Shown: one piece after another, positions 43,363 through 55,600 of the stretch
Layout: each line of letters begins with the position of its first letter
Position numbering within the stretch: the first letter of the stretch is position 1
NCBI GenBank assembly: GCA_033439295.1
Contig: JAVTLE010000021.1
Coordinates: 806,009-870,008, forward strand
DNA from: Deuterostichococcus epilithicus
Lineage: Eukaryota > Chlorophyta > Trebouxiophyceae > Prasiolales > Stichococcaceae
Reading direction: 5' to 3'
Length of the DNA: 64,000 bases
The notes under the pieces: model-generated
Seen by the model: the letters and a program-made list of their open reading frames with translations, nothing else
What the model was told of the DNA's origin: nothing
Database searches by the model: none
Translations under genes and position numbers: made by a program

Positions 43363-46300
43363 TCAAATCCCCGAGCACCCCTGCTCGTGGCCGCCAGAAC
43401 CAGGGCGGCAGCAAGCCTTGCGTGTGGTCCACACCAACAATTCCGCCGAAGATGCGCTGCTGGATACTGTCGTCTCGCCGCCACCCTCAGCAGCGCGGCA
43501 GGCAGCTGAGCGGTTTATGCACCTGCGATCGATGCGGCAGATGGTGTTCCAGCAGAGGCTGCAAGTTGACAGAGTTGCACAGTGATTGCGGGTGCATAAT
43601 GGGCAGCAAGGATGCCACATACAGGAGCAGCATGATGATTGCTACTGCAGCAGCACGTGTATGCTTGGCACTCTCAATCGACAGCTGGGATAGGAGCAGA
43701 CAACATGCAGCTACTCGCCGGCGGACAGGCCCGGAGGAATGTGGCACGTAGCACCCCAGGCGATTGTGCTGCATGCACTGCAGATCAAACGGGTGCCCGA
43801 TGCTGATGTTGCGCAGCGTGGAGGCGTGCGCTGAGATGATGTTTGCCCAGGTGGAATGCTCCGGCCTGCGAGCAGCTGGGGCCGGAAGATGAACAGAAAA
43901 CAAAATGATTCGTTGGTGCAGCATGGCATCGCATGGCTTCCCGTGCCGCTCATGCCTGACTCAGGGAAAGTTCACTCGGCCAAGTACTGCTTTCGTAGTC
44001 GGCATGCCACCAACAGCATTCCTCAGACTTGGCTTGCAAGCTTGCCCGCGGGTGTCGTCTTATCGTCTTACGATGACATACACCCGCTACTGGAGCTGTG
44101 GGGGCGTGCACCGGGCACGCACCGGACAGGGTAGGGCCCTGGCCACAGCTCCTTCCTGTAGACCGGCACATCCATGCGCCAGAACAGCGACCCCTGCAGC
44201 GCCTGGCCCCTGCACGGCAGCGCCCAGCACAGCAATCATGTGGACGACAGTGAAAACAGATACGACATCAACATCTGTATGCTTTGTGACATGCAGCTGA
44301 AGTCACGAGGCAGGACGACGGACGCACAATATCTCCATTGCCGGTGCCGCGCGTGGCCTGCGTGCTCTGCGGCGTTGCTGCAGAGGTGCCAGCTGGAATG
44401 GGCTGAGAATGCTAACAGCGATGAAGCACAATGCGCACCCTGCAATGCTCTTTTCAACTCTGTTGAACATCGCTTCAAAGACGGCGTTGCGACCAGAGGC
44501 GAGGCCCGCCTCCAGCGCCGCGCGCGAGGAGGAGGGCGCTACTTTCTTACCAAACTCCTCCAGCAGCAGCGGCTTGGCCAGCTTCTGCGCGTCTGCCGAG
44601 TGTGTCGCCACCCAACGGTCCATGAACTCGGGCGAGGACCTGGACCGCAGTGGATACATTTTCAGCTTCATGTACATACCAGTAGGCCGTAGAGAGCGAG
44701 ACGAACAGCAGATGGGGATGTGGAAGGAATTGCTGTGATATTATGTTGTCCCCAATTGGTGCAAGCTGGTGCAAGCGTTCGCTGCGGATGGTGTTGTGTG
44801 CAGTCATGTCCTGTGCAGAGACAAATGAAAGGAACCTCACTTCTCCCAGTTGTCAGGCCACACGTGAATCTGCGCTGAACAAAACCCGCTGGCAAGACAG
44901 TGGTGTGAGACTTAATCCGGAAAAAGTAAGCGGCAGCCATTGTGTGAATGCACTGAACATCTGCGAAAGTGCATGCGTATAGTGCTTGGCAAAAGAACAG
45001 CAGCAGCCATTGTGTGAATGCACTGAACATCTGCGAGAGTGCAAGTGCATTGTGCCACACCGTGGCAAAGTCGATGCCGGGCACATCGTGGTTCCCGAGG
45101 AAGGACTGGCCGCTCTGCGCAGCCCAGTCTCCAGGTTTGGCGTCCGAATGTGGCGAGTCGGCGGCAAAGTCGGCGACAAAGAATCCCTGTGGGGCATGCA
45201 ATTTGCGCGTGAGAGCCCTTCGCCCTGTATCAGGTCATCGCCTGCGAGATCACGCGCTGGGCCATGGATGTTGCTGATGGCAGCGCAGCCCTTGTTCAAC
45301 TTCGAGGGTAAGGAGGAAAAGGTGCCCATCTCAACCTCTGTGCCAATCGTCACAAGCTGCTTGGGCGCGAGCTCCTTGACGTAGGCCGCCATCTCTGCCA
45401 CCCATTGCTGGAAGCGATTTGCGCAGTCGGGCACCTGCAGACAGTTTGCAGAATGTGTGTCCAGTTTCGAGGCGAAAATTTGCGAGCAGCAAACACAGGC
45501 ACTTGTAGGAGCTGAGTTGATCTGGCAGGTCGATCTTGCCTGGCACCGCCTCTGAGGAGGGAGCTGTGGGGCCTCCAGTTGCTGTTCAGCGGCAAGTACA
45601 CCACCACCGACAACCCCGCTCAACTGACAGGACGACAGGATGCCAACGGCAGCCGTGCCGCACCTTCCACGTCTCGCAGCGCGGCTCGTTCAGCAGGCCC
45701 CATGCCATGATGGTGGGGTCGTCCCTGTACAGCCGCCCCGTGATCCTGTTGCGTCGCTGCACCAGGGTCTTGGCATAGTCCTGTGTTGCGGCACACAGAG
45801 GTGTCAGCAGCATCATGACTCAACTGCTCACACGATTATGTGTCGCACAACACTCGTGCAGATGCATGGCATAGCGTTGCTTTGTCTCAGGAGGTCGTGC
45901 TCTTACGCTCAGTGTCACTGCCATAAGTGCAGACGGCCGCGATGTTAACTATATTGTATGCATATATCTTGCGGGTGAACTCTTGCTTTGTAGCCTTCCT
46001 TCGCTCCCGACAATCATGCCTTATAGTAGGCGCGCGCGTTGTCATCGGTGAAGAAGAGGGCATGGCGCTCCGCCTCGTAATCCCTCCGGGCCGGGGCCTC
46101 ATTCTACACTTGACAAAAGCGAACGCATGGCATTGACTAGAAACTGCTGCGCATCGCCCCAGGTCTCTAATGATGCCCGGCGTTCTCGAGGCTGGAACAT
46201 CACAGTCACTTGAAAATCAGGTAATGCGCAGCCTTTCCTTCTCTTCCTGCGGTTGCTCGGATGGCCAGCTCAACGCTCAGTGCGTCGCCTTTCAAAACAG

Positions 46301-48223
46301 CAATGCCAAGCTGATGATCAGCTGCACACCGTGTTGTCAGTGTCTCCCTCCTCGTCAGGCGGGCGGGGATGCGCCGCCCCCCGCTCCGGCGTGGTGGGAC
46401 TCCAGTCCACATATTGATCCGCGCCGCCTGCTTTCCAGTGCGACAGTGCTGACCACAAGAGGGGCAGTCACGAAACGGAACACGGATCCTCAATGGTCTG
46501 AGAGATGGTTACGCAGAATGCTGGTGGGCAAGCACACGTGTGCCCCGTACCGACAAAGATCCACCCTGGGTGAGACCAGTCCAGCCTTTCACGCGCGGCA
46601 GGTCATTTGTGAGCGAAAGACGTACATGAGTTGATGACAATTGCCAAGCATGAAGCAGATTGTCAAGTCCAGGCTGCCTTGGCTGGCACTCACCTAGATA
46701 CTTCCAGTTATCGGCGATGCTCAGCATGACATAAATCTCTGCGCATCATGACACTCAATCCTGAGGTCACATCTTTCAACACTTGGCTGCGAGTCCCCTG
46801 CTGCAATGCTTGACAGCGCCCCTGCAGCCGGCAGACAGTGGGCTAGCAGCTGGCAGACAGTGGGCAGCGCAGTAGCGGGACGGTTGGGACGGCGGGCACT
46901 TGCGACGTCCATCACCCTGCGTCCTAAGCGCTCCTCGGGAAATGCACAGAGGTACGACTTCGAGTCACTTCACGAAAAATTGAGTCGCTGCAGCGCACCG
47001 GCCGCCTTCGCCTCTGCCACCATGAAGTCTAGACCCAAAAGCGCCTGGTAGCGCACCTGGCCTGCCTCCGTCTGCACCACAGAAATACCTTCACAACTGC
47101 AGACAGGTGATGCAAACTGCACAGGACACTGGTGCAACTTGTGCAAAACGCACTCCGAAATGCACTGAATGCAATACGCATTTTGCGCCTGCCCATTTGC
47201 ATCCTTGCTGCAGGATCTGAGGCGCCAGAGCGCACTACGATGAAGGCATGCTACATGGGGACTGGCACACACAGGTGGGGCTGCCCACTCCGCTGACTTG
47301 TGGCTGCTTGCCTGTATGGGAAACTTGGCTGAGGTGGCGTGCGCGAAAACCCGCACTGCACGCAGAAATCGCTGCGCCGTGCTGGAGGTGCGGTGCGTTA
47401 CGAATAAGGTACTCGTGCATGATATCCGAATCACTCCAATGCATCAGCACGATGCAGTTGGTAAAGGTTCTTCCAGACCTCTGCATGTCACCTGTGTTCA
47501 GGCCGGCACGCGAGGCGTTGCGGAACACCTCCCTGACGATGTCCTGGCCCTGGCGGCCCTCTGCGTGGCCACCGAGCCAGCTCAGGAACAGGGAGTGAGA
47601 CGGATGGTCGACTTGTAGAATGAGCAGCGGCGACTAAGATCGAAGCAGGTGTGTAAAGCTCAGGGAAGGATGACATACCGACGGTCACATACTTCGTTGT
47701 GTCCACTGATGCCATTTCGATAAGGTCATGAGCATTGAACCCCGCCACCTGCGTAGTAGCGGATCGTCAAGCTGCTGCCCAGGACAGGAGGCGGGTCTTC
47801 ACATCGGTGAGGGGCACCATTGGGATACGCCATCATCACACAACAGCGCACCCGGTGCGGCCGGCAGTCCACGACGAACTGCATGTGCATTCCAGTCTTC
47901 CAACTTGCTATCTTGGACTTGACACATGCATTCAAAACGGTATAGATGGAAGCACATGATAGAAGGAGCAAAATCCTTGCAGGTGATGACCAAGCAGGGG
48001 CTAATCGAAACGAAACTGTCAGGAAGCCTGCCTGGGTGCCGGAGACGCCAACAAAGTGGTGTTGAGCAGGGCGCAGCAAAGCGGCGCTCGGCCTCAGCCA
48101 CAGGTACAGCAGACCCAGCGCGAGCGCCGCCGCCAGGAGCTTGGCTTTTCGGCTGCGCAAGAGGCGGCAGGTGCCAGTCGTAGCTGGCGGCAGCGGCCGC
48201 GGGTCATCCCAGCCGCCAGACAT
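43363..48223 (-). CDS. Mannan endo-1,4-beta-mannosidase (GH5), membrane-anchored
   Basis: A beta-mannanase that cuts mannan backbones, probably in the secretory path or cell wall. The start at 48223 gives MSGGWDDPRPLP, a basic stretch and LLAAALALGLLYLWLR, a type II signal anchor. Then come FVGVSGTQ, VAGFNAHDLIEMASVDTTKY (47755-47690), DIVREVFRNASRAGLNT (47550), VRVFAHATSAKFPIQ (47360), YQALLGLDFMVAEAKAAGAL (47050), VMLSIADNWKYLG (46728), ADQYVDWSPTTPERG (46415), ALFFTDDNARAYYK (46060-46020), RLYRDDPTIMAWGLLNEPRC (45735), WVAEMAAYVKELAPKQLVTI (45400), FLGNHDVPGIDFAT (45085), MDRWVATHSADAQKLAKPLL and LEEFGKK (44620-44550), SLFWRMDVPVYRKELWPGPY (44190) and STWANIISAHASTLR (43845). Both catalytic glutamates (NEP and LEEFG) are present. 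One intron seems to use a GC donor (46019-46018). The last exon could end at 43487 or 43363. Confidence 0.87.
44933..45055. repeat. 70-bp-period duplication in a mannanase intron
   Basis: Bases 44933-44985 recur at 45003-45055 with few changes; both hold TTGTGTGAATGCACTGAACA. The second copy ends within about 10 bases of the 5' splice site (near 45062) of the intron between the IDFAT and MYPLRS exons. Confidence 0.9.
46830..46865. repeat. 22-bp-period duplication in a mannanase intron
   Basis: GGCAGACAGTGGGC at 46830-46843 recurs at 46852-46865, between the exons ending near 46970 and beginning near 46735. Confidence 0.8.
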
Positions 48224-48290
48224 TGCTGCGGCAGCAAAGGCAGGATGGATGCCGTGGCTAGGAACCCTGCAGATCGTGTGTCTACTACTC

Positions 48291-48329
48291 GTATCCAGGA
48301 TGAGGTATCCAGGTATCCAGGGTATCCAG
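48291..48329. repeat. Four GTATCCAG repeats upstream of the mannanase start
   Basis: GTATCCAG occurs at 48291, 48305, 48313 and 48322, 70-110 bases upstream of the mannanase ATG (CTGGATAC on the gene strand). It could be 5' UTR or promoter simple sequence. Confidence 0.85.
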
Positions 48330-49175
48330 CAGTCCACTGCGCCTTGTTCCTGAGCTCAACCTGGCACTTAGCCGGTTTGCACCATTGTGGCTGACAAAAA
48401 CGGCTTGGAAATACAAGCACTGTCTCCACAGAATGCTCTGCTATCCACTCTTTGGCCCGCCAAAGACTACCTTGCGGATTTGTCGGCGGAAGCTGCTGCC
48501 GCACGGCAACCCTTCACCTTGTTACCTGCGGATTGGCCCATGTATTCAGTAACTAGGAATAGCTTGATCAGGGGAGCGCTGCCTGCCATGATCCTACGAT
48601 CGTCGGCCAAAGAGGCTGAAGCTTTCTTCCGCTGCAAGCAGTGGCCCAGGACTGGAGAGCGACGCGCAGGCGTGGCAGCTCACCCAGGTTTTCGCTGCTG
48701 TGGATTTGATCGTCTGGTCACACCTTTCCCGGCCTCGGATGGGCCAGGGAAACTTTTCCACGGAGTGAGGACGCACTAACGTGGGAAGCTGTCGAGTCGG
48801 CCAGGGGCCATCCTGTTGTGAATGTGTTGTGCTGACAAATTTTTTGATAAAGCACAGCAGGCCTTCTAGGTAGAGGGCGAGACGCAGCATCAACTTACAA
48901 CCAGCAGCAGATGAATGCCGGTGGATTGCAAAGGGACCCAACAAAATAGAACGATTCAAATTCATTTAGTCGAAAGCACCCATGATGAGCATTTTGAAGC
49001 CAGCTTATGTACGTATACAGCTGCCAGCGCGCGCTGGCAGCGTATTGCCATGGCTGTCTTCTCCCCGACTTTGCAACGGCAAAGAGACCAGCTGGTGCCA
49101 GGTGCCAAACCCAAGCTACTGGCACCCCAAATGGTCACGGCGGCACCCCTGTACACGGGGCTGCTGACTTCGAGG

Positions 49176-49197
49176 CTAGTCAATGCCTAGTCAATGC
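49176..49197. repeat. 11-bp perfect tandem duplication
   Basis: CTAGTCAATGC occurs twice back to back (49176-49186 and 49187-49197) in the gap downstream of CAMTA. Confidence 0.85.
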
Positions 49198-49657
49198 CTT
49201 CTACAGCAGACGTGCCTCAGCACCCTCACCAAGCTGCGGGCCCATATCATCGTCATGATGCCCCATGGATGCGCAACACGCCAAATGTGTTGCTGCGCCA
49301 GACTTCAACTAGACCAACAACTCTGCTGACCGACTGGACTGAACGTTTCTCGTGGGCTCAAGTATCAAACGGATCACGGCAGCTGCGCCACACTGCTCAC
49401 TGCAGAGGAGACACCCGTGCAGTCGGTAGCTGAAGTGTGCCGATGCACTGGTGCGCCCTACCCTTGCTGGAACCCACCTGCTGCTGTCGTGTCATTGCTC
49501 ATGTCGTACCCCAATCGCAGGGGCCCGGCCTCCTCACCGCAAAGCAGCATCCTCGATGCCCTTTGAAACATGAGGCACGCTTTGCCATGGGGCCATCACA
49601 GCAACGGCCGCTGCAGCAGCCAAGAGCACCGCTCCTAGACAGCACGGGAAGACTTTA

Positions 49658-52600
49658 TCACACGGCCAGCAGCGCGGCAGGCGACGCCATAGCTGCTGCA
49701 GTCGGGGGCGCTGCCTCCTGGGATCGCGAGAACTTGGTGGCGGTGCGGCTGCCCGTGGCTGTCTCGCGCGCAACCGTCAGCCGCCGGTATGCTGCCTGTG
49801 CGGCCTCGTTCCCCTCCAGGGCTTCCACATAAGTCACCGCCTGCATTTCAGGCGGATCAGTTGCTGTGGCGCCAGACGATCCACTTGCAGCGCCGCCAGA
49901 GTATGTTGCGGGCAGCAGGAGCAGACCTCTGCTGCAAGACGAGATGTTCAGGCAGCCAGGCCACTTTGCATGACGTTAATCAGAGTCTATGAGGCGTCAC
50001 ACCGACCTGTGGGCAGGCATGCAAGAGCACGAATTGCGGCGACCGGCACGGCGCCGCTGCCAGCAAACCAGCGGCAGCACTGTGTCCGGGAACAGCAGCA
50101 GCGCAAGCCAGGCGTCGGGTCAGGAAAGCTCTCTTGGCGCAACACAGGCTGCTAGCGGCTGCTCGGGGCGCTCACCTTGTCGAGCGCGCCCTGGTGGCTG
50201 GTGTCGCAGGCCATGTCTGACCGCGCCACACATGTGGACCCCGTGTCACCGCTGTCATCCCGGCTCTCCTCCTCAGGGCCCTCCGCCAGCAGAAGGCCCC
50301 TGCACAGACCAGAACGAACGGTTTGCGTCGAGATGCAGATGCGCCCCGGGAAGGTTGTGGTTAAGGCTTCCGTCTCTGCCGCAGGGAGATCTGCTGTGCA
50401 CGGCAGCCTTGACACACAGCCCTCCTCCCTGGGCCCCTCCTGCAGCCAGCTCCTGCGCAGAACGTCAACGGAGCGGATGCCAAGAGCATGGCAGTGTATA
50501 TAAGTGTAAAAGAGAGGGGCTCTCGTCCAGAAGCCCCTCCCTGGAAGCACGCCCCAAAGGCTCCAGTCTTCAGTGCGTTGGGCACTTGCCTGAGGCACAC
50601 TGCGCACCTGAGGCTGGACCCCAGGTGGGACACCCTTGCGACGAGGCCGCCAAACTGCTCCACACACGCGGCCGTCGCGCCGACTGTGCGCCCCTCCGCC
50701 ATGCGCCACACGTCGTGCCACTGCTCGATGCGCTGCACCGCCGCCTGGTCCCTGCGGCCAGGGGTGCCAGGAGCATCGTCACCTGGCAGGCCGAGGTCGA
50801 AGCGCGTCCGCCAGGACAGGCGCGGGTCGCAGTGTGCGCCGCAACTTTGGCGTGCGCCATGTGCACCGGGTGGCTGGCAGGCTGCTGCAACGAGCTGCAG
50901 GCACGTCCTGCGCAGTGCTGCAGCTGGTGCCACAGGAAAGAGCACCACCAGGAGACAGCAGGCGCACCGCTGCCACTGCTGGCTGCGGCGCTCGCGGCGG
51001 GCCGCACGTCGATGTGCCACCTTGCTGTACGCCGTCTGCAGCGTCGACGCGGCGTGCTGAGCGCGCTGCACCGGCTCCAGACCCATCGGTGAGGGGCCCT
51101 CATCGGCCTGGCCCGTCGCGATGTCGCCTGGGTACAGGCTGCGGGAAGCAGAGGAGGGTTGCGCTCGTGGGCATGCTCTGCACGTCCCAGCAGCCTCTTG
51201 GCTGGGCATGACATGTGGTATCAATGGCCAAGGGTACAACCCAACTCTGGCCCGTACGCCATGAGGACCATTTGCAGAGAGGCGCCGGCTGGTGACAGGA
51301 CAGCCCCTACGGGCTGACGACAGGACTGCCAAGGGTCAGTCACCTGCGCTGTGCACGCGTGCGCTTGCGGTGGCCGGGGCCGTCGGAGTCGCCCTCGCAT
51401 GCCGCCGCCGCGGCCGCCGCCAGGGCTGCGGCAGCAAAAATCAGAACGACTGAGACACACACAGCCGCTGCAGGCGCCAGGCATGGCGGCGGCCTCTGCC
51501 ACGCGATGAGGCTAGCTGCCCCTTGTGACAACAACGGAGAAACGGACTCCAAACCGGCCGTCAGGACGGCGAGAGAAGCGATCTGCCACTCTCAGCTCCA
51601 CAAAAGGTTTGCCCATGCAGAGCCGGCAGGCACCCACCATCGCAGCGGCTGTCCGGCTTGAGCCGCAGCAGCAGCTCGCTGAGCATCGCCTCGCCAACGA
51701 ACGCGGCCATGCCTGCATGGCCATTGGCGGCAGCCAGGTCTGCCGCCGTGACCGCGGCGCGGCCCTCCGCCGCCCACGTCAGCGTCGACGGCCCGGCCTT
51801 CCTCGCCAGCAGCGCTGTGACCGCTTCCTGTGGCGGAGCAGCACCGACAGGTTGCCAGGGGTGTCAGGGGCACCAGGAGACCGGGCAGGCTGCCACGTCG
51901 CCATACAGAAATCGCAGCCAGACGAGCCAGCGGCAGCGTGAAGGCCGCCGGTGCAGCCTGGGGCAGCGCGTCACAGCGGTGTGCCATGCAGGCTGTCCCA
52001 CACACCGCAGGCACGAGCTGCAGCCCACCTCGTGGCCGCGAGCTGCTGCCCAGTGCAAGGGCGTGCGGCCCCAGGCGTCCCGGATCTCGCAGTCTGCGCC
52101 CGCAAGCAGCAGCGCTGTGACGCCCCAGCTCCAGCCCAGAGCGGCAAACAGGTGCAGCAGCGCCAAGCCGCTGCCTGACACCCGGTCCAGGCTGCTCGTC
52201 GCAGCGCCCCTCGCAACGGTGTCCTGCGCCTGTAGAGGGTACAGAATGGAGGAGCTCTGGCACAGGACCATGTCACCACAGGGAGCGCTTTTTCAGATAC
52301 TTGCAAGCTTCATGTCTCGAGGTGTTTCTCGAGATCAAACACGACGCGCCAGCCTCAGCTCTGCTCACTGCGTGTCACGCACCGCGGTTGATGCAAGTGC
52401 AGCTGCAAACCAAACCCGATGTGAGTAAAACGATGCAGGGGCAGTACCTGAGCCGAAAGGCGCTGAACCTCCCGCTGCAGCAACAGCGTGAGGTACCGAG
52501 TCCGCTGCTCGTCCGACAGGCTCGCCGGCGAAGCCTCCGCCGACACCCCCGGCGCCGGCGACATGCCCGCCTGCCGCAGCGGGGACTGTCGCCCGCCGGC

Positions 52601-55600
52601 CGCCTGCTGCTGCTGCTGCTGCCGCTGCTGCCCGCCGTCAGTGGACGTCACGGAGGGGCACTCGGGGGAGTCGCCGGTGGCGCTGCCCGGCGTTCGCCCA
52701 TCCAGCAGCATGCGGATCAGCCGCAGCTGCAGCTCCCTGTCCGACAGCTGCAGCTCCAGCCTGCGGGCAGGAGGACACGCGCCTGAGCCCGACGAGCGGT
52801 TGACAGGCCTGCTCGGCCCTGCACCTTTCCAGTCCATCCAGTGTCCGTGTGTTCGCCTGCGAAACGACAGCACATGTGTGTGCACCCCTCGAGCACACCA
52901 ATGTGCAAGTCCACCGGGTGCGACGTGCAGCACCTGTCGTCGTCAGAGGCCTGCGGCGGCGGCGGGACGCGGTACTCAAACTGCACCGGGCGCGAGCGGG
53001 GCACGCCGTCGCCTAGCGAAACTGCCAGCCGCACAGTGCCGGGCGCGTGCGGCGGCACCGTCGCCCGCAGCACGCCCGCCTGCAGCACCGTCGCCGGCAC
53101 CTGCGACAGACGTCGCAGGGAAGCTGCTGAACATCTTGTCCACACGATCCGGCCACAGATTTGACAGTTGCAGGCCCGCCTGCAGCCCTGTTGCCGGCAC
53201 CTGCAGCATTGCTGGCGACATCTGAGCATCTGAATGATGCACCTCAGCTTCTCAGCATCCGGGCAACATGCTTCAGCCCCACATCTGTCAGCTGAAACAC
53301 CGACGCTCGCCCCGCGTGCTCGCGATGCACGCCATCCTCATGTGGAAGCGACCCCGTGAAGAATGGGTGCAGACCTGTGAGACACATGCCCAGTTCAAAG
53401 GCAGTGGCTGGGCAGGCAAGCGGGGCAACTCAGCAAGCGGTCCAAGAGAGCGCTTCTGAGCGCACGGCGCACCTCAATCCGATCGAACAGCAGGAAGAGG
53501 GGACCGCGCTGCGCCTGCAGTGGCGCGCCCGGCAGCAGGCTGCCCGTCAGCAGCAGCTTGGCGCCGCCTGCCGTAGCGTCCCACTCCGGGGAGAAGTCAG
53601 TGACGCGGAACGCCGCCGGCAGCCCGCGCTCGCCCGGCGNGCCCTGGCCCTGCGCAGCCGCCTCGTCCTCGGCGCCTGACATCCCGCCACCGGCGCCGCC
53701 GCCAGAGGAGGCGACGCCTGCGGAGCGCTGCCGCTGCAGGCCCGGCGCCTGAACGAGAGATGAATCAAGTACCCGTCACAGAGGCGGAAAGCCATGACGA
53801 GGTCTGGCCACGGCACCTGACCAGCAGGCTGGCAGTTTTCGTAGAGAGTAGCCGGTCTCCAACGTCTTGGCGGCTGTGCTTGAACAACCACAAAGCGTCT
53901 TCGAGGTGCCCTCAAACGGACAAGCGCTTCAGCAGCACGGCGCAAAACGCAATACACGCCCGAGGCTGAAGATGCGCACCGCTGCGCGTGCCTCCAGGCT
54001 GTTCAGCTGCGCCTGCCAGCCGGGCAGCTGCTGCCCCAGTAGCGGCGGCGGCGGCTGCACCCGCCCCGGCGGCGGCGCCTGCCACGAGTCCAGCATGCTG
54101 CGCTGCAATGAGCTGAGTTCTGCCTCCAGGGCCAGCGCGCTGCCGCCGGCGCGGCGGGCCGCCTTGCTGCCCCCGACGTCCTCCGCGCCGCTGTCTGGCA
54201 CCCACGCTGGCGCCTGCCCGGACAGCAGCTGCCAGGTGAGTCCCCAGAGCGGCGCGCAGTAATGGTTCACACCCGGCGGGGAATGGCAACACGACCAGCA
54301 TCCACAGCTGCGGGTACTCAACCTGAAAGCTCGTGCTGGAAAGTGCTGGAAACTGGTTCGCCTGGGGCCTTTTGAGAAAAAAAATGCATTAAGTGCAAGC
54401 ACGCTTGAAGCTAGCGACCCAGAGCTAGCTGGACAATGCTGGCTGGACGATGATTTTTATCATGCCGCTGCGCACCTGCGACATACTCATGCCCACGGTG
54501 TCGGAGGCCTGCCCCCGCAGCGCGCCACTTGCATGCCTCGCCATGCCTGTGGCCCCCGATATGTCTGACGCCTGCAGACACAAGCCCCGGGCACCTTTTG
54601 GTCACACCCTTGTCACAGATTCGCAAGGTCACTGCAGCACCATGCATTTGACGAGCTGCACAGCGACCCGAGTCATTGGTGGAGTCATTGGTGTGTCCTC
54701 CGTGCCCCATGCATGCACTCGAAGCTGGAGTGAGGACGCACCTGGCCATGGCTGGTCTGGGGTCCCCTGCTGTGCACCCGCGCGAGGCCCAACTGGAAGT
54801 GGGCCGCCGCTTCGTGCGCCTCCTGTGACGGCTGCGGCGTGCCCCTCGACGCCTGCATCGCCTGCGTGAGGGAGCCAGTCTTCGGTTGTACCATCGGAAT
54901 GAGACGCCTCACACTCTAGTCTACTCTAGGCATTCTATGAGAAGACGACCCAAAACCACGAGCCCGCAGAGGGACGATCTGGGTCCCGCCACTTCCCGGA
55001 ATAGAGCGCGCCACAGCGACACGCACGTCCTCCTCGCACTGCACGCAGCGGATGCAAATCTCGCACCTGCAGCTGCGCAGAGTGCTGCCGCGCCAGAGCT
55101 TCAGACTGCTGCGCCGCCAGCGCGTCGGAGTGCTGCCGCGCCAAGGCCTCCTGCTGCGCCTGCTGCTGCATCGCGGCCGGGCCTAGGTGCGGCGACGGCA
55201 CCGACTGCTGCCGCTGCATGCCGCCCTGGGCGAAGGGCGAGAAGAAGGGCGGCAGCGCGGAGTGTGACACCTGTGGCGGCCGTGGCCCGCCTTGGTGGAG
55301 CAGCAGCGCCTGCGCCCGCTGCGGCGGCGGTGGCTGCAAACACCACAGCAGCGTCGGGTCGGCAAGGAGGACGCTCACATCTCGCAGCACGCTGCCTCTG
55401 CACAGTGCAGCGCCTCACGCCTGCACAGGTCAATCCGGCCCAGGGCTCCCTCACGAGCCACCGGCTCCAACAGTCCGACGGGCACCGCCTGCCACTGGAG
55501 GCTCCCTTCCCCAGCTGCTGGGCTTGGCCGTCGGCGGCAGGCAGGGTATGCGGGGACCGCCACTCACCGGCACGGGCACTTGCGCAGGCGCGTGCGTCAT

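Larger units (their letters stand above)
48224..49657. other. Gap between the mannanase start and the CAMTA stop
   Basis: This holds the mannanase promoter and the CAMTA 3' UTR. A plus-strand frame at 48387-48779 (first in-frame start GTG, LSPQNALLSTLWPAKDYLAD, then QPFTLLPADWPMYS) is open for 130 codons but has no family likeness, ATG or splice context. Two short repeats lie here (48291-48329 and 49176-49197). Confidence 0.45.

Noticed and set aside
43355-43390. GTTCAAATCC, resembling a tRNA T-loop
   Set aside because: The flanking bases do not form a T stem, and no D arm or anticodon arm fits upstream.
48387-48779. A 130-codon plus-strand open frame upstream of the mannanase
   Set aside because: It starts at GTG, has no ATG in context, no family likeness and no splice support; base use is not clearly coding.
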